A DNA stretch of 43,377 bases. Source: Bradyrhizobium sp. (GTDB taxonomy: Bacteria > Pseudomonadota > Alphaproteobacteria > Rhizobiales > Xanthobacteraceae). The notes beneath the pieces are model-generated. The model was not told the DNA's origin, searched no databases, and was given only the letters and a program-made list of their open reading frames with translations. Numbering within the stretch: position 1 is the first letter of the stretch; every line of letters begins with the position of its first letter. Below, piece by piece: positions 27,411-35,775 of this stretch. The position numbers and the translations under genes were made by a program. The stretch spans positions 1 through 43,377 of the forward strand of contig NZ_DAIDJE010000079.1 in the NCBI RefSeq assembly GCF_027451485.1. The letters run 5' to 3'.

Positions 27411-28388
27411 ATGCAGGGAAAGGTGGCGCTGGAGGAGCATTTTGCGATTCCGGAGACCCTTCAGGACAGCGCCGGCTTTGCACCTGAAGCAGATTGGCCC
27501 GAATTGAAGGGGCGACTGCTCGATATTCAGGAGCGCCGCTTAAGGGAAATGGATGCGCACGGCATTGAGATGATGCTGCTGTCGCTCAACGCTCCGGCGG
27601 TACAGGCGATACCGAATCCCGAGAAGGCCGACGACGTCGCGCGGCGTTCGAACGACTTCATGGCTGAGCAAATCGTTCGCCAGCCGACGCGCTTTGCCGG
27701 CCTCGCGGCGCTGCCGATGCAAACGCCTGAACTCGCAACGCGGGAACTCGTTCGATGCGTGAAGGAGCTCGGTTTTTGCGGCGCGCTGGTCAATGGTTTC
27801 AGCCAGATAGCCGACAGTCCATCCGGGATCTATTACGATATCAAGGCGTATTGGCCGTTCTGGGCGGAGGTCGAGCGGCTCGACGTGCCGTTCTATCTGC
27901 ATCCGCGCAATCCGCTGCCGAAGGATGCGGCGATCTACGAAGGTCATCGCTGGCTGCTTGGACCATCCTGGGCGTTCGGGCAGGAAACCGCCGTTCATGC
28001 GCTGCGGCTCATGGGCTCGGGATTGTTCGATGCGCATCCGCGACTGAATATCGTGATCGGACATATGGGGGAGGGGCTGCCCTATTCGATGTGGCGGATC
28101 GACAACCACAACAAGTGGATGCGGGTGCAAAACAACTATCCGGCCAAGCGCCTGATCGGAGAGTATTTCCGCGAAAATTTTTACATCACGACATCGGGAA
28201 ATTTCCGTACCCAGACGCTGATTGATGCCTTGCTTGAGATCGGCTCGGACCGCATCCTGTTTTCGACCGACTGGCCGTTCGAGAATATCGACCACGCCTC
28301 GGACTGGTTCGATGCGGCGCCGATCTCCGAGATCGACCGTCAGAAGATCGGACGCGACAATGCGAGGGCGCTGTTCAAGCTGAAATGA
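27411..28388 (+). CDS. graF: Gamma-resorcylate (2,6-dihydroxybenzoate) decarboxylase
   Basis: This 325-residue amidohydrolase-superfamily enzyme removes CO2 from 2,6-dihydroxybenzoate to give resorcinol, reversibly. The sequence follows the characterised Rhizobium enzyme closely from its first residues ([20 protein letters not shown]). All known functional residues fall at their family positions: metal ligands E8, H10, H164 and D287 and catalytic H218 (in GHMGEGLPY). Other blocks are [31 protein letters not shown] and [19 protein letters not shown]. It leads a plus-strand group with an aromatic-acid transporter, a DoxX protein and a crotonase-fold enzyme. The resorcinol hydroxylase, hydroxyquinol dioxygenase and maleylacetate reductase that complete the known pathway are not in this window. 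Confidence 0.95.
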   Translation: MQGKVALEEHFAIPETLQDSAGFAPEADWPELKGRLLDIQERRLREMDAHGIEMMLLSLNAPAVQAIPNPEKADDVARRSNDFMAEQIVRQPTRFAGLAALPMQTPELATRELVRCVKELGFCGALVNGFSQIADSPSGIYYDIKAYWPFWAEVERLDVPFYLHPRNPLPKDAAIYEGHRWLLGPSWAFGQETAVHALRLMGSGLFDAHPRLNIVIGHMGEGLPYSMWRIDNHNKWMRVQNNYPAKRLIGEYFRENFYITTSGNFRTQTLIDALLEIGSDRILFSTDWPFENIDHASDWFDAAPISEIDRQKIGRDNARALFKLK

Positions 28389-28467
28389 AGCCGCCGCGCA
28401 CCCGCCGGTAGAAGCGGGAGCGGCGAACGAGCGAGCGATAAGCAAAGCGATGAGGGGGAGGCGAAGC

Positions 28468-29820
28468 ATGGGTTCGGGGAACGAAGTCGATATCCACGAA
28501 GAATTGGCAGGCGCGGCTATCACGCCTCTGCACAGGATGCTCGGCGCCATGGTCACGCTGATCACCATGTTCGATGGCTACGACACGTTCAATCCGGCCT
28601 ATGTCATTCAGTATGTCAGGCAGCCGTGGGGTCTGTCGCCCAGCCAGGCCGGCTTTTTGGTCAGTTCCGGATTGATCGGCTTTCTGGTCGGGGCGATGGG
28701 CCACGGCATGGTCGCCGATCGTTACGGGCGCCGCAAGACGCTGCTGGCCGGCTTGTGGATCGTCAATCTCCTGACGCTTGCGACGGCCATTTTTGCCAAC
28801 AGCTTTGCAAGCTTCTGCGGCTTGAGATTTCTCACCGGGCTTGGGCTCGGCGTGCTGCTGCCGCTCGGCACCACCTTCATCAATGAACTCGCGCCGCCGC
28901 GAGTCAGCAACGCTTTCTCATTGTGGGGGGTGACGTTCGGCTGGTCGCTGGGTGGTGTGTTCGCCGGATTGGTCGGGGTTTTCCTGACACCGACCCATGG
29001 CTGGCAGATTCTCTATTTCGTCGGCGCGGCGTCGATCCCGCTGACGCTTCTGGTCCATGCCGTGCTGCCGGAGAGCCCGAAATTCCTGGCCGCGCGCGGT
29101 CGCATTGAGGAGCTGCGGGCGCTGATGGTGCGGCTGCGCCCCGATCGGAACAGCGTCTATGCCAATGCGACGTTTCGCAGCCCTGAACGGGCCGCGCCCA
29201 AAAACACCATCGCCGCCCTGCTTGCACCGCGCTACCGCCGCGTTTCCCTGACGATCTGGATCACGGCCTTCCTGACGCTGTTTGCCATCTTCGGGCTGGT
29301 CGGGTGGATTCCCACCGTGATGATCGCTCGCGGCGAGACCTTTGCCTCGGGCTTTGCTTATGGCGCTTTGATGCAGGCGACGTCTTTTGTCGGCGGCTTG
29401 ACGCTGGCGATGCTCGCCGACCGCGGACTTGCCGCAACGCCGCGCCTGCTTGGCGCATGGTGGATCATTGGGGGGATGGCGGTTGGCTCGCTCTTGTTCG
29501 TCAACGGACACGCCTTCAACTTCGCGGTCGTCGCGGTCGCCGGATTCTGCGTGATCGGGGCCCAGCATGTTCTCAACAACTTCACGGCCAACTCCTATGA
29601 GACGGGCTTTCGCGCCAGCGGTGTCGGCATGGAGCTTGGGGTAGGGCGCGTCGGCGGTATCCTTGGGCCGTTCGTCATCGGCTTTCTGCAACAGGTGACG
29701 GGAAGCCAGCAGGCGGTATTTTGGGCGATCAGCGGCGCCGCCATCGTGGCGGCTCTGGTGATCGGTTCGCTTTCGGTGCAAGGCGCCGGCGCCACCGCCA
29801 GCGTGGCGCCGGCTGAATAG
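28468..29820 (+). CDS. MFS transporter, aromatic acid:H+ symporter (AAHS) type
   Basis: The 450-residue permease has about 12 membrane helices. The DGYD motif in helix 1 (residues 36-39, TMFDGYDTFN) and HGMVADRYGRRKT in the 2-3 loop are typical of the AAHS group that includes PcaK (4-hydroxybenzoate) and relatives. The start is ATG 28468, directly after GGGGGAGGCGAAGC; an ATG 18 bases upstream has no such site. It lies 79 bp after the decarboxylase gene and is the likely importer of 2,6-dihydroxybenzoate or a related acid. The DoxX gene follows after 27 bp. Family is firm; the substrate is inferred from context. Confidence 0.92.
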   Translation: MGSGNEVDIHEELAGAAITPLHRMLGAMVTLITMFDGYDTFNPAYVIQYVRQPWGLSPSQAGFLVSSGLIGFLVGAMGHGMVADRYGRRKTLLAGLWIVNLLTLATAIFANSFASFCGLRFLTGLGLGVLLPLGTTFINELAPPRVSNAFSLWGVTFGWSLGGVFAGLVGVFLTPTHGWQILYFVGAASIPLTLLVHAVLPESPKFLAARGRIEELRALMVRLRPDRNSVYANATFRSPERAAPKNTIAALLAPRYRRVSLTIWITAFLTLFAIFGLVGWIPTVMIARGETFASGFAYGALMQATSFVGGLTLAMLADRGLAATPRLLGAWWIIGGMAVGSLLFVNGHAFNFAVVAVAGFCVIGAQHVLNNFTANSYETGFRASGVGMELGVGRVGGILGPFVIGFLQQVTGSQQAVFWAISGAAIVAALVIGSLSVQGAGATASVAPAE

Positions 29821-29847
29821 CTTTCATTCATAGAGGGGGAAAACAGG

Positions 29848-30261
29848 ATGACGACTCCGGGAATGACGACACCCACGCAGGACAAGGTGCTGCTCGCTGC
29901 GCGCTTGTTGGTAACTCCGCTCTTCATCTACAGCGGCATCGGGAAAGTCCTGGCCTTCGAAGTCACCGCGGGGCGGCTTCCGGGCGGCGCAGGTGGTTTC
30001 GGCAGCGTTCTGGCGGCCTGCGCGATCGCGATCGAACTCGGGGGTTCCCTGGCGCTTATCCTCGGCATCTATGCGCGCTATGCGGCGCTCGCGTTTATCG
30101 TGTTCACGATCCTGGCGAGCGTGATGTTCCACAATTTTTGGGCTTCGCCGCCGGCGCAGGTCGTGGGCCAAACCATCAACTTTGGCAAGAACCTTGGGCT
30201 GATCGGCCTCTTTGCGGTCCTCGCCGCGTTCGGTCCGGGCAACTACGCGCTTCGGAAATAG
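29848..30261 (+). CDS. DoxX family membrane protein
   Basis: The 137-residue protein has four hydrophobic segments and the DoxX pattern: LLVTPLFIYSGIGKVLAF near the N-terminus, AIAIELGGSLALILGIYARYAALAF in the middle region and KNLGLIGLFAVLAAFGPG at the end. DoxX proteins are small quinone- or redox-associated membrane proteins whose role is usually unclear; they occur beside oxidative catabolic genes. GAGGGGGAAAACAGG precedes the ATG. It is placed between the MFS transporter and a crotonase-fold gene, so it is presumably cotranscribed and may supply redox coupling or membrane support for the pathway; this is inference. Confidence 0.85.
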   Translation: MTTPGMTTPTQDKVLLAARLLVTPLFIYSGIGKVLAFEVTAGRLPGGAGGFGSVLAACAIAIELGGSLALILGIYARYAALAFIVFTILASVMFHNFWASPPAQVVGQTINFGKNLGLIGLFAVLAAFGPGNYALRK

Positions 30262-30284
30262 CAACGCTGAACCGGGAAGGGCCC

Positions 30285-31091
30285 ATGGCGGATTTCGTCA
30301 GCATTGAAAAGGGCCTTGGGCCCGAAGGTCGCATCGCCGTGGTACGGTTCGACCGTGGCGACGGCATCAACGCCCTGTCCCCGGAAGCCATGCGCCAACT
30401 GACCCGCGCAGCCCGCAGCTTTGAGGACGACGCCGACACATCGGTCGTCGTGTTAACCGGTGGGCCGAAAGCGTTCAGTGCAGGCTTTGATCTCAGGGAC
30501 GCCGAGGGCCGCTCACGCAAGTCGATGGATATCGGCGCTCTGCGCCGGCATTTGAAGCTCGGCCCCCGGCTCGCCCGGGCCTGGCAGGACATGGAACAGA
30601 TCACGATCGCAGCCATCGAAGGCTTCTGCATCGGCGGTGGTATTGCGCTGGCGGTCGCACTCGACTTCCGTGTCATGAGCCGCGCCGCCCATGTCCGTAT
30701 TCCCGAAATCGGGCTCGGCATGAACATGAGCTGGCAGAGCATTCCGCGCCTCTTGCACTTGATGGGTCCGGCGCGCACCAAGCAGGCGGTGATCCTTGCC
30801 GATCAGCGCATCTCCGCCGAGGAGGCGTACGCCTGGCGCCTGGTGGAAGAGGTCGCTGAGCCCGGCTCTGCTTTCGAGGCGGCGATGGTGCTCGCCGGCA
30901 GGTTCGCGCGCCAGCCGCCGATCTCGGCAGCGATGACCAAACTCACCATCAACCGCCTGACGCACGCGCTCGATGATCTCACGAGCCATATGGATGTCGA
31001 CCAGTTCGCCCTGGCGACCATGACCGAAGATCACGAAGAGGGCGTCGCCGCATTCCTGGAGCGGCGCAAGCCGCGCTTCAGGGGCCGCTAG
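30285..31091 (+). CDS. Enoyl-CoA hydratase/isomerase (crotonase) family protein
   Basis: The 268-residue protein shows the crotonase fold: oxyanion-hole segments KAFSAGFDL (about 62-70) and FCIGGGIALA (114-123), and PEIGLG with E141 at the first catalytic Glu position. By alignment to the mitochondrial hydratase, the second catalytic Glu position is Ala168 (KQAVILADQRIS), so simple hydratase chemistry is doubtful; isomerase, hydrolase or another crotonase reaction is as likely. ATG 30285 follows GGGAAGG; the open frame extending left is only read-through over doxX. It ends the graF-MFS-doxX group, and its stop is embedded in a 10-bp hairpin. The presence of a CoA enzyme implies that an acyl-CoA passes through this locus. 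Confidence 0.9.
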   Translation: MADFVSIEKGLGPEGRIAVVRFDRGDGINALSPEAMRQLTRAARSFEDDADTSVVVLTGGPKAFSAGFDLRDAEGRSRKSMDIGALRRHLKLGPRLARAWQDMEQITIAAIEGFCIGGGIALAVALDFRVMSRAAHVRIPEIGLGMNMSWQSIPRLLHLMGPARTKQAVILADQRISAEEAYAWRLVEEVAEPGSAFEAAMVLAGRFARQPPISAAMTKLTINRLTHALDDLTSHMDVDQFALATMTEDHEEGVAAFLERRKPRFRGR

Positions 31092-31102
31092 CAGCGGCCC
31101 CT
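31080..31102. terminator. Hairpin between convergent crotonase and binding-protein genes
   Basis: Ten-bp perfect arms (AGGGGCCGCT at 31080-31089 and AGCGGCCCCT at 31093-31102) with a 3-base loop span the stop codon of the crotonase gene. It lies in the 23-bp gap of convergent genes and could end both transcripts, though T-runs are lacking. Confidence 0.55.
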
Positions 31103-31114
31103 CGGACGGGTAGC

Positions 31115-32368
31115 CTAGCCTTGTCCGCCGCTCGCTTCGCCACTCATAACGGGTCCGAACCGTTGCCAGGTTTGGCCTTTGAAGCTCATCAGCTGCAATT
31201 GCCGAATCGGTGCGAAATCGGTCGGGCTGGTGTTGATCCTGATGCCCGGCAGCAACAGGCCTGGGTCAAAGTCTTTCAGGTTCGCCGCCTGCTTCATGAC
31301 ATTGGCGCGGGTAAGGTCGTTACCGCATTGTTTGAGCACCTGAACCATGGTGCGCGCGATCGCATACCCATAGCCGGTAAATGCGTCGGACTTATCGTAG
31401 CTCGCAGCATATTTATCCATGAAGACATTCCAAGCCTTCATGTCGGCGCTGGTTTTCCATTCGGGATCCGTCGAATCTTTCAGATAGGTCGCCGAAATAA
31501 TCCCTTGTGACGCATCAAACCCAGCCGGCTTCAGGACGCTGCCGACGGAAGCGCTGACATTGTTCAGAATGAACATCGGATGCCATTTGAGCTCGTAAGC
31601 CTTCTGGATCGACTGCGCCGCAAACTTGGGAGTTGCGATATCGACGAAAACGTCGGCGCCGGAGGCCTGCAAGTTGACCATCTGCGAGCTGACCGTAGGC
31701 TCCGATACGTCATAGCCTTGCTCGGCAACGATCATGCTCTTGCCCTTGTCACCGAGACCGTCCTCGAGGCCCTTCAAGTAATCCTTGCCGTAGTCGTCAT
31801 TTTGATAGAGGACCGCAATCTTGGCGTCCGGCTTTTGCTTTAGGATATACTTTGCATAGATGCCGGCCTCGACCTGGTAGCTGGGCTGCCATCCCATGGT
31901 CCAGGGAAAGTGCTTCGGGTCATTCCACTTGGTCGCGCCGCTTGCCACGAACAATTGCGGCACCTTCTTATGGTTCATATACGGCCTGATCGCGGTGTTG
32001 CTGGGCGTGCCCAGCGAATTGAAGATCAGCAGCACCCGGTCATCCTCAACGAGCTTGCGAGCCTGCTCGACGGCCTTCGGTGGACTGTAACTGTCGTCGT
32101 AGGATATGAAATCGATCTTGCGCCCGTTGATCCCACCGTCGACGTTGACCTTGTGGAAGTAGGCGGCTTCTACGCGGCCGATCACGCCATAGGCGGAGGC
32201 GGGGCCGCTATAAGGCATGATGTTGCCGATCTTGATGCTTGTGTCGGTCGCGCCTGGGTCATATTGACCGGCTGCAAAAGCAAATTGACCGGCTGCAAAA
32301 GCAAAACCTCCGATCGTCATAACGATGAGGGCCGACACCATTGCGGCTCGCCAGCTAGCAGGGCGCAT
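31115..32368 (-). CDS. ABC transporter substrate-binding protein (LivK family), orphan
   Basis: The 417-residue periplasmic protein starts at ATG 32368, directly after AAGGAGAAGGACG. Its signal peptide carries an exact internal duplication, so the cleavage region reads AFAAGQFAFAAGQYD. The mature part is a type I binding protein: IKIGNIMPYSGPASAYGVIG, GRKIDFISYDDSYSPPKAVE and VLYQNDDYGKDYLKGLEDGL. No permease or ATPase genes accompany it, so it either works with a distant transporter or with a shared one. Members of this subgroup near aromatic-acid genes often bind aromatic acids; here that is only context. It is divergent from the TRAP operon across a 456-bp gap with operator-like repeats. 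Confidence 0.9.
   Translation of the reverse strand: MRPASWRAAMVSALIVMTIGGFAFAAGQFAFAAGQYDPGATDTSIKIGNIMPYSGPASAYGVIGRVEAAYFHKVNVDGGINGRKIDFISYDDSYSPPKAVEQARKLVEDDRVLLIFNSLGTPSNTAIRPYMNHKKVPQLFVASGATKWNDPKHFPWTMGWQPSYQVEAGIYAKYILKQKPDAKIAVLYQNDDYGKDYLKGLEDGLGDKGKSMIVAEQGYDVSEPTVSSQMVNLQASGADVFVDIATPKFAAQSIQKAYELKWHPMFILNNVSASVGSVLKPAGFDASQGIISATYLKDSTDPEWKTSADMKAWNVFMDKYAASYDKSDAFTGYGYAIARTMVQVLKQCGNDLTRANVMKQAANLKDFDPGLLLPGIRINTSPTDFAPIRQLQLMSFKGQTWQRFGPVMSGEASGGQG
32263..32304. repeat. Perfect 21-bp tandem duplication in a signal-peptide coding region
   Basis: Bases 32263-32283 and 32284-32304 are identical. The repeat is in frame and duplicates seven residues (AFAAGQF register) around the predicted signal peptidase site of the minus-strand binding protein. 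Perfect identity suggests a recent slippage or duplication. Confidence 0.9.
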
Positions 32369-32584
32369 CGTCCTTCTCCTTTGTTGCCTTCGAGGAAGGA
32401 AGGTATGGGCCCCCGCATCGTGCAATTCGGATTTGGCGGTTTCGTTTCAACGCGCGATCTGCATCTTTCGGCTAGCAAGGCTCTTGCAAGGCCACGCCGG
32501 CCTCGCAAGAACCGATTCCTTGGGATGGCTGGCAAGTCCAGGCGTCGCCAGCGGCAGCATCCATGATTCGCATAAGGTATATTA

Positions 32585-32601
32585 TGGAACATTCGATTCC
32601 A
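32585..32601. promoter_or_regulatory. IclR-type operator-like inverted repeat
   Basis: TGGAA (32585-32589), 7 bases and TTCCA (32597-32601) form a perfect inverted repeat right after a -10-like TATATT (32578-32583). TGGAA...TTCCA arms of about this length are typical for IclR-family regulators of aromatic-acid genes. No regulator gene is in the window. Confidence 0.45.
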
Positions 32602-32615
32602 CATAGATTCCAGAC

Positions 32616-32629
32616 ATTTGTATGCAAAT
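32616..32629. promoter_or_regulatory. GntR/FadR-type operator-like palindrome
   Basis: ATTTG (32616-32620), TATG and CAAAT (32625-32629). The core TTGTATGCAA differs by one base from the TTGTATACAA type bound by GntR-family regulators of catabolic operons. It lies 14 bp after the TGGAA repeat, so two regulators might act on this promoter. Confidence 0.4.
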
Positions 32630-32824
32630 CCTCAGCTTCCAGCGAAATGGGAAATCGATCCTGCCGTGTGCCCGCGGTATTGGAACAACCCTGCAACATG
32701 CGGCTGGGACCGTGGCAAAAAGCGTAAAGAACTGCGCTTGGTATTTCCTTTGAAAGCGGGCAAAAAGCGATCGGGACGCTTCCCGCAGGAAGCCGATAAG
32801 AAGGACGATCTGGGAGACGACGAG

Positions 32825-33844
32825 ATGGGTTTTTCGCGACGTTCGTTATTGAAGACTACGGCTGCCTCGGCCGTATTGGGCGGCTTGGGCGCGCCGCTGG
32901 TGGCGCGGGCCCAGCAAGCCGAATTCGCTTACAAGTTCGCCAATAACCTGCCTGACACGCATCCGCTGAATGTCCGTGCCCGTGAGATGGCGGCGGCGAT
33001 CAAGACCGAGACCAACGGCCGATTTGATCTGCAGATTTTTCCCAACAATCAGCTTGGCGCGGATACGGACGTTTTGAGCCAGCTCCGGTCCGGCGGCGTC
33101 GAGTTCTTCACGATGTCCGGCCTGATCCTGGCGATCCTGGTGCCGGCGGCATCGATCAATGGGATGGGATTTGCATTCCCGGATTATCCGACCGTCTGGA
33201 AGGCCATGGACGGCGATCTCGGCGCCTATGTGCGCAAGGAAATCGCCAAGGCCAATATCGTCGCGTTCGAGAAGATCTGGGATAACGGGTTCCGTCAGAC
33301 CACGTCTTCGACCAAGCCGATCACCGGCCCGGCCGACTTCAAGGGCTTCAAGATCCGCGTGCCGGTATCGCCGCTGTGGACTTCGATGTTCAAGGCGTTC
33401 GATGCGGCGCCCGCCTCGATCAATTTCAACGAGGTCTATTCGGCGTTGCAGACCAAGATCGTCGAGGGCCAGGAAAATCCCTTGGCGCTGATTGCGACTG
33501 CCAAACTCTATGAGGTTCAGAAATACTGCTCCCTGACCAACCACATGTGGGACGGCTACTGGTTCCTGGCGAACCGGCGGGCCCTGGACGCGCTGCCACC
33601 GGACGTGCGCGCGATCGTCGAGAAGAACGTCAATGCCGCGGCGCTGAAGGCCCGTACCGACACCGAAAAGCTCAACGAGACCGTCCGGGCGGATCTCTCA
33701 GCCAAGGGCTTGGTCTTTAATCAGCCGGATCTGACGCCATTCCGCGACAAGCTGCGCTCAGCGGGCTTCTACTCCGAATGGAAGCGCAAATACGGTGACG
33801 AGGCCTGGTCGATCCTGGAGAAATCCGTCGGCAAATTGTCCTGA
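32825..33844 (+). CDS. dctP: TRAP transporter substrate-binding protein DctP, Tat-exported
   Basis: The 339-residue protein begins with a twin-arginine signal (SRRSLLK at 4-10, then a hydrophobic stretch to ARAQQA), so it should fold in the cytoplasm before export. The mature part is a DctP-type binding protein: FANNLPDTHPLNVRA, FPNNQLGADTDVLSQLRSG and the family block GFKIRVPVSPLWTSMFKAF with the ligand-clamping Arg. These proteins bind carboxylates. The start at 32825 follows GGGAGAC and matches the Tat signal; the open frame further left is leader. DctQM follows after 24 bp and an acyl-CoA ligase after that, suggesting uptake of an organic acid followed by CoA activation. Confidence 0.93.
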   Translation: MGFSRRSLLKTTAASAVLGGLGAPLVARAQQAEFAYKFANNLPDTHPLNVRAREMAAAIKTETNGRFDLQIFPNNQLGADTDVLSQLRSGGVEFFTMSGLILAILVPAASINGMGFAFPDYPTVWKAMDGDLGAYVRKEIAKANIVAFEKIWDNGFRQTTSSTKPITGPADFKGFKIRVPVSPLWTSMFKAFDAAPASINFNEVYSALQTKIVEGQENPLALIATAKLYEVQKYCSLTNHMWDGYWFLANRRALDALPPDVRAIVEKNVNAAALKARTDTEKLNETVRADLSAKGLVFNQPDLTPFRDKLRSAGFYSEWKRKYGDEAWSILEKSVGKLS

Positions 33845-33868
33845 CGCGCGCAACGAAGGCTGACGAAG

Positions 33869-35755
33869 ATGGTGAATGCCGGGGCGGCGCAGGCGATGGC
33901 GGCCGGTGAGGCGGTGTCCCCTCCTCGCCGCCGGACGGCTGCCGCCCGGCTCGAGAATGCCGTTGGCATGCTGGTCGAAATTCCGGCCGCGCTGCTTGTC
34001 TTGGCCGAGATCATCACACTGTTTGCGGGCATCGTGGCGCGTTACGTGTTGCAGCAGCCGCTGATCTGGTCGGACGAACTAGCCTCGATCCTTTTCCTGT
34101 GGCTCGCGATGCTCGGCGCTGTCGTCGCTTTCCGCCGCTCCGAGCATATGCGGATGACGGCGGGAGTTGCGAACGCCGGGCCTGCTCTCCGCGCCTATCT
34201 CGATGTGCTCGCGACCTGCGCTGCGCTGGCATTTCTGCTTTTGATAGTCGGCCCGAGCTACCAGTATGCCTACGAGGAGAGCTTCATCACGACACCGGCG
34301 CTGCAAATCTCCAACAGCTGGCGCGCCGCGGCGTTGCCGGTCGGCACCTGCCTGATGCTGCTCTTTGCCTTCCTGCGGCTGATGCGGGTTGGCGACGCTG
34401 CGCTTGTCATCAAGGCGGTATTTTCAGTGGCGGCTCTGGTGGCGCTGTTCTGGTTCGCTTCGCCATGGCTGAAGCCGCTCGGCAACCTTAACCTCGTCAT
34501 CTTCTTCGTCGGCGTGGTCGGCTTCTGCGTCTTTGCGGGCGTGCCCATTGCATTCGCGTTCGGGCTCGCGACGTTCGGATATCTCGCGCTGACCACGCGC
34601 ACGCCATTGATGGTGCTGGTCGGCCGGATGGACGAGGGCATGAGCCACCTGATCCTGCTTGCGGTGCCCTTGTTCGTATTCCTGGGCCTTCTGATCGAAA
34701 TGACCGGCATGGCACGGGCCATGGTGACGTTTCTGGCGAGCCTGCTCGGCCATGTTCGCGGCGGGCTGAACTACGTGCTGGTCGGCGCCATGTATCTGGT
34801 TTCGGGCATTTCCGGTTCAAAGGCCGCCGATATGGCCGCAGTCGCCCCGGTCTTGTTCCCCGAAATGATGGAGCGCGGCGCACGTCCCGGCGATCTCGTC
34901 GCCCTGCTGGCGGCGACCGGCGCGCAGACCGAAACCATTCCTCCGAGCCTCGTGCTGATCACCATCGGCTCGGTGACCGGCGTCTCGATCTCGGCGCTGT
35001 TCACCGGCGGCCTCCTGCCCGGCGTTGTGTGCGCGATCACGCTCTCGGCGCTGGTATGGTGGCGTTATCGTCGCGAGGATCTGAGCCATGTCAAACGGGC
35101 TACGAGGTCGGAAGTTCTCCGCGCCTTCGTCATCGCCCTGCCCGCGCTCGCGTTGCCTTTCGTGATACGCGCCGCGGTGGTCGAAGGCGTTGCGACTGCG
35201 ACCGAGGTTTCCACTATCGGCATCGTCTACGGCTTTGTCGTCGGCCTTACGATTTACCGCCAGTTCGACTGGCGGCGGCTGGTACCGATGCTGATCGAGA
35301 CCGCCTGCCTTTCCGGCGCGATCCTGTTGATCATCGGAACGGCGACCGGCATGGCCTGGGGGCTGACCCAGTCGGGCTTTTCCCGGGCGCTGGCAGCCGC
35401 GATGACCGGCCTGCCCGGGGGCTCTGCCAGCTTCATTGCCGTTTCGATCCTGGCTTTCATCGTGCTTGGCAGTGTGCTCGAAGGCATTCCGGCCATCGTG
35501 CTGTTCGGTCCACTTCTGTTCCCGATTGCCGGCGCCGTCGGCGTGCACGAAGTTCACTATGCGATGATTATCATTCTGGCGATGGGCATCGGCCTGTTCG
35601 CGCCCCCCTTCGGCGTCGGCTATTATGCGGCCTGCGCCATTGGCCGCGTCGATCCCGCCGAGGGCATCCGCCCGATCTGGGGTTACATGCTGGCCCTGCT
35701 GGCAGGCTTGATTATCGTTGCAATCTTTCCATGGATATCGATCGGCTTCCTTTAA
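33869..35755 (+). CDS. TRAP transporter fused DctQM permease
   Basis: The 628-residue membrane protein joins the small DctQ (four helices, about residues 35-190, with YVLQQPLIWSDELASILFLW and FRRSEHMRM) and the large DctM (about 205-628, with GVPIAFAFGLATFGYLAL, GSKAADMAAVAPVLFPEM and FAPPFGVGYYAACAIG). Fused DctQM proteins are a known variant. It couples sodium entry to uptake of the acid delivered by DctP. A polar, basic N-terminal leader (1-30) precedes the first helix. The downstream acyl-CoA ligase begins 20 bp after the stop, so dctP-dctQM-ligase form one operon. Confidence 0.93.
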   Translation: MVNAGAAQAMAAGEAVSPPRRRTAAARLENAVGMLVEIPAALLVLAEIITLFAGIVARYVLQQPLIWSDELASILFLWLAMLGAVVAFRRSEHMRMTAGVANAGPALRAYLDVLATCAALAFLLLIVGPSYQYAYEESFITTPALQISNSWRAAALPVGTCLMLLFAFLRLMRVGDAALVIKAVFSVAALVALFWFASPWLKPLGNLNLVIFFVGVVGFCVFAGVPIAFAFGLATFGYLALTTRTPLMVLVGRMDEGMSHLILLAVPLFVFLGLLIEMTGMARAMVTFLASLLGHVRGGLNYVLVGAMYLVSGISGSKAADMAAVAPVLFPEMMERGARPGDLVALLAATGAQTETIPPSLVLITIGSVTGVSISALFTGGLLPGVVCAITLSALVWWRYRREDLSHVKRATRSEVLRAFVIALPALALPFVIRAAVVEGVATATEVSTIGIVYGFVVGLTIYRQFDWRRLVPMLIETACLSGAILLIIGTATGMAWGLTQSGFSRALAAAMTGLPGGSASFIAVSILAFIVLGSVLEGIPAIVLFGPLLFPIAGAVGVHEVHYAMIIILAMGIGLFAPPFGVGYYAACAIGRVDPAEGIRPIWGYMLALLAGLIIVAIFPWISIGFL

Positions 35756-35775
35756 GCAGCAAGTGAGGGTGACCG

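Larger units (their letters stand above)
32369..32824. other. Divergent regulatory region between the binding-protein gene and the TRAP operon
   Basis: About 456 bp. From left to right it holds an imperfect hairpin (32482-32510: TCTTGC/GCAAGA outer arms, GGCC/GGCC inner arms), an AT-rich -10-like TATATT at 32578-32583, and two different operator-like palindromes. The TRAP start at 32825 leaves a leader of roughly 200 bases if transcription begins near the TATATT. Open frames in the leader (for example from 32618 or 32622) have no homology. Confidence 0.55.

Noticed and set aside
28389..28467. Partial stem structures between graF and the MFS gene
   Set aside because: Only short, imperfect GC arms; the ribosome binding site explains the conserved part.
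32622..32760. Upstream open reading frame in the dctP leader
   Set aside because: A short frame from ATG 32622 exists but has no ribosome binding site or resemblance; chance is sufficient.
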